Shown: positions 5,303 to 6,645 of the stretch, in pieces
Position numbering within the stretch: the first letter of the stretch is position 1
Layout of the letters: each line of letters opens with the position of its first letter
Origin: Bacillota bacterium
GTDB taxonomy: Bacteria; Bacillota; Dethiobacteria; Dethiobacterales; Dethiobacteraceae
Reading direction: 5' to 3'
NCBI GenBank assembly: GCA_012800215.1
Contig: JAAZJT010000090.1
Coordinates: forward strand, 1-6,645
Length of the DNA: 6,645 bases
The notes under the pieces: model-generated
What the model saw: only the letters and a program-made list of their open reading frames with translations
Told to the model about the DNA's origin: nothing
Database searches by the model: none
Position numbers and translations under genes: made by a program

Positions 5303-6645
5303 TTATCCTGCGGCCATCGCCAAGCCAAACTCAGCATCTGGTGCATCGGGCTTGATAATAGCAGCAATTTTACCGCCGGAAACAATGGCGATGCGGTCAC
5401 ATAGAGAACGCAACTCAACTAGTTCAGAGCTCACAATAATAATGGTCATTCCTTGTTCGCGATTTAATTTGGCAAGGTATTCTAAGACAAGTTTTTTTGC
5501 ACCAATGTCAATACCTCTGGTAGGTTCTGAAACCATTAGTATTTTGGGATTCATGGTCAGTGCTCTGGCTAAGCAAACTTTTTGCTGATTACCGCCTGAG
5601 AGGCTGCCTACTTTTTGAGCAGGACCAGTACAGCGGATATCTAGTAAATCAATCATTTTTAACGCATGTTGGCGTACTTGTTTTTGATTAATTAATTTAA
5701 TGGGGCCCAAACAATGCAAAAATTCATCTTTAATCTGCATGGCAGAAAAGATGATATTGCGTTCGATTGAATCATCAAGCAGGAGGCCGACACCCCGCCT
5801 GTCTTCTGAAACAAAAGCGATCCCGTTGGCGAGGGCATTACCTAACTTGGAAAGATCCAGTTCTTTACCAAAAACCTCAACACTTCCCTCGGTTTTATAT
5901 AAACCCATAATGCCGTTAGGAATACCTATTTTACCTTGTCCGGCAAGGCCGCCAATTCCAAAGATTTCACCTTTGCGTATATCCAAGTTGATACCGCGTA
6001 CCGTTTCCCCCGGCATCTCGACATGAAAGTTTTTTAGCGATAAGGCAATATCATTATCTGCAAGAGTACGGGTATCTTCGGTAAGATCTACCAGCTTTTC
6101 TACTTTACGCCCAATCATTAATTCTGCAATTTCTACTACACTGGTATCTTTTATGTCTTTCCGGGTGACCACTTCACCGTCACGCAGTATAGTTATACTA
6201 TCGGCATAATTCATAACTTCTGACAAGCGATGGGTAATAAAAATAATAGCTATACCCTTAGCTGCAATTACCTTCATAATCTCTAAGAGACGTTCTGCTT
6301 CACTTTCAGTGAGTACGGCTGTTGGTTCGTCAAAGACCAATAGTTTAATGCCGGTTTTATCAATCTCCCTGGCTATTTCAATAAACTGCATATAGCCTAC
6401 AGGCAGTCCTGCTACCTTAATATATTCCTCTATGTCAAGGCCGATATCTGAAAGCGCTTTACGTGCGTCCCGCGCCATTTGTTCCAATTCTAAAGTTTCC
6501 AGTCCTTTGCCAAATAAATGACTTAACAGAGATGGTTTGCTGATCTCTCTGCCAATTTTAATATTTTCCGTTACAGTAAAACCTGGAATTAGCATAAATT
6601 CCTGGTGTACCATGCCAATGCCGAAATCAATAGCTTTATGCGGCG
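5303..6645 (-). CDS. Double-domain ABC importer ATPase, sugar/nucleoside type (5' end beyond window)
   Basis: Cytoplasmic energy-coupling subunit with two fused nucleotide-binding domains, like RbsA/MglA and NupO/YufO. The frame is open to the right edge, encoding PHKAIDFGIG before the Met at 6613, so that Met is internal and the first Walker A lies outside. Counting from this Met: NBD1 has Q-loop Gln4, an unusual signature LPVGYMQ (70-76), Walker B with D95-E96 and H-loop His128. NBD2 has a Walker A-like G222-x4-G-K-I229 lacking the Ser/Thr, SEDRRGVGL (269-277), a perfect signature LSGGNQQK (338-345), Walker B with Ser362 in place of Asp, and Ser-Ser-Glu (395-397) in place of the H-loop His. 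Degenerate NBD2 residues are common in this family. Two permeases follow, after 60 nt and then 1 nt. The usual binding-protein gene would have to lie upstream, outside the window. Substrate unknown. Confidence 0.93.
   Translation of the reverse strand, partial: PHKAIDFGIGMVHQEFMLIPGFTVTENIKIGREISKPSLLSHLFGKGLETLELEQMARDARKALSDIGLDIEEYIKVAGLPVGYMQFIEIAREIDKTGIKLLVFDEPTAVLTESEAERLLEIMKVIAAKGIAIIFITHRLSEVMNYADSITILRDGEVVTRKDIKDTSVVEIAELMIGRKVEKLVDLTEDTRTLADNDIALSLKNFHVEMPGETVRGINLDIRKGEIFGIGGLAGQGKIGIPNGIMGLYKTEGSVEVFGKELDLSKLGNALANGIAFVSEDRRGVGLLLDDSIERNIIFSAMQIKDEFLHCLGPIKLINQKQVRQHALKMIDLLDIRCTGPAQKVGSLSGGNQQKVCLARALTMNPKILMVSEPTRGIDIGAKKLVLEYLAKLNREQGMTIIIVSSELVELRSLCDRIAIVSGGKIAAIIKPDAPDAEFGLAMAAG

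Noticed and set aside
6611..6613. Met at 6613 as the true start of the ABC ATPase
   Set aside because: The upstream codons PHKAIDFGIG match the family sequence before the Q-loop, and the first Walker A is still missing. The gene is cut by the window edge.
1..6645. Mobile element, CRISPR array, defence system, tRNA or rRNA
   Set aside because: I saw no regularly spaced repeats, terminal inverted repeats with a transposase, toxin-antitoxin pair, or structured RNA gene. The genes are all metabolic, transport or of unknown function.

Overview
The window is a stretch of bacterial chromosome, most likely from an anaerobic, acetogen-like or related member of the Firmicutes (Clostridia or Negativicutes). 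The reasons are strong AGGAGG-type ribosome binding sites, a moderately AT-rich base composition, and a multi-cluster formate dehydrogenase next to a methylenetetrahydrofolate reductase. Those two enzymes belong to the methyl branch of the Wood-Ljungdahl pathway. The genus cannot be read from the sequence alone.

Layout. Positions 1-2079 (minus strand) hold metF followed by fdhA, which runs off the left edge. An in-frame TGA at 79-81 appears to end fdhA but is almost certainly a selenocysteine codon: the frame stays open to the edge, the flanking residues match the active site of seleno-formate dehydrogenases, and a bacterial SECIS-like hairpin lies 11 nt downstream. Positions 2080-2229 are a divergent intergenic region. 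Positions 2230-2649 (plus strand) encode a small PPC/DUF296-domain protein. A strong bidirectional terminator at 2654-2686 separates it from a converging operon. Positions 2701-6645 (minus strand) hold three ABC transporter genes: a double-NBD ATPase cut by the right edge, a 352-residue permease and a 493-residue permease. They resemble the sugar/nucleoside (RbsA/RbsC, NupOPQ-like) importers. No substrate-binding protein is in the window.

How the genes work together. FdhA interconverts CO2 and formate, and MetF interconverts methylene-THF and methyl-THF, so one transcript probably supplies two redox steps of one-carbon metabolism. The ATPase and the two permeases form the cytoplasmic and membrane parts of one importer. 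No link between the importer and the one-carbon genes is visible.

Points that deserve a second look are the recoded TGA; loss of two of four cysteine ligands for the N-terminal [2Fe-2S] cluster of FdhA; a hairpin that would bury the fdhA Shine-Dalgarno sequence, with a possible competing pairing; a roughly 120-residue hydrophobic insertion in the second permease; and an ATPase whose degenerate residues all fall in one of its two composite ATP sites. I found no tRNA, rRNA, CRISPR array, insertion sequence or clearly new multi-gene system.
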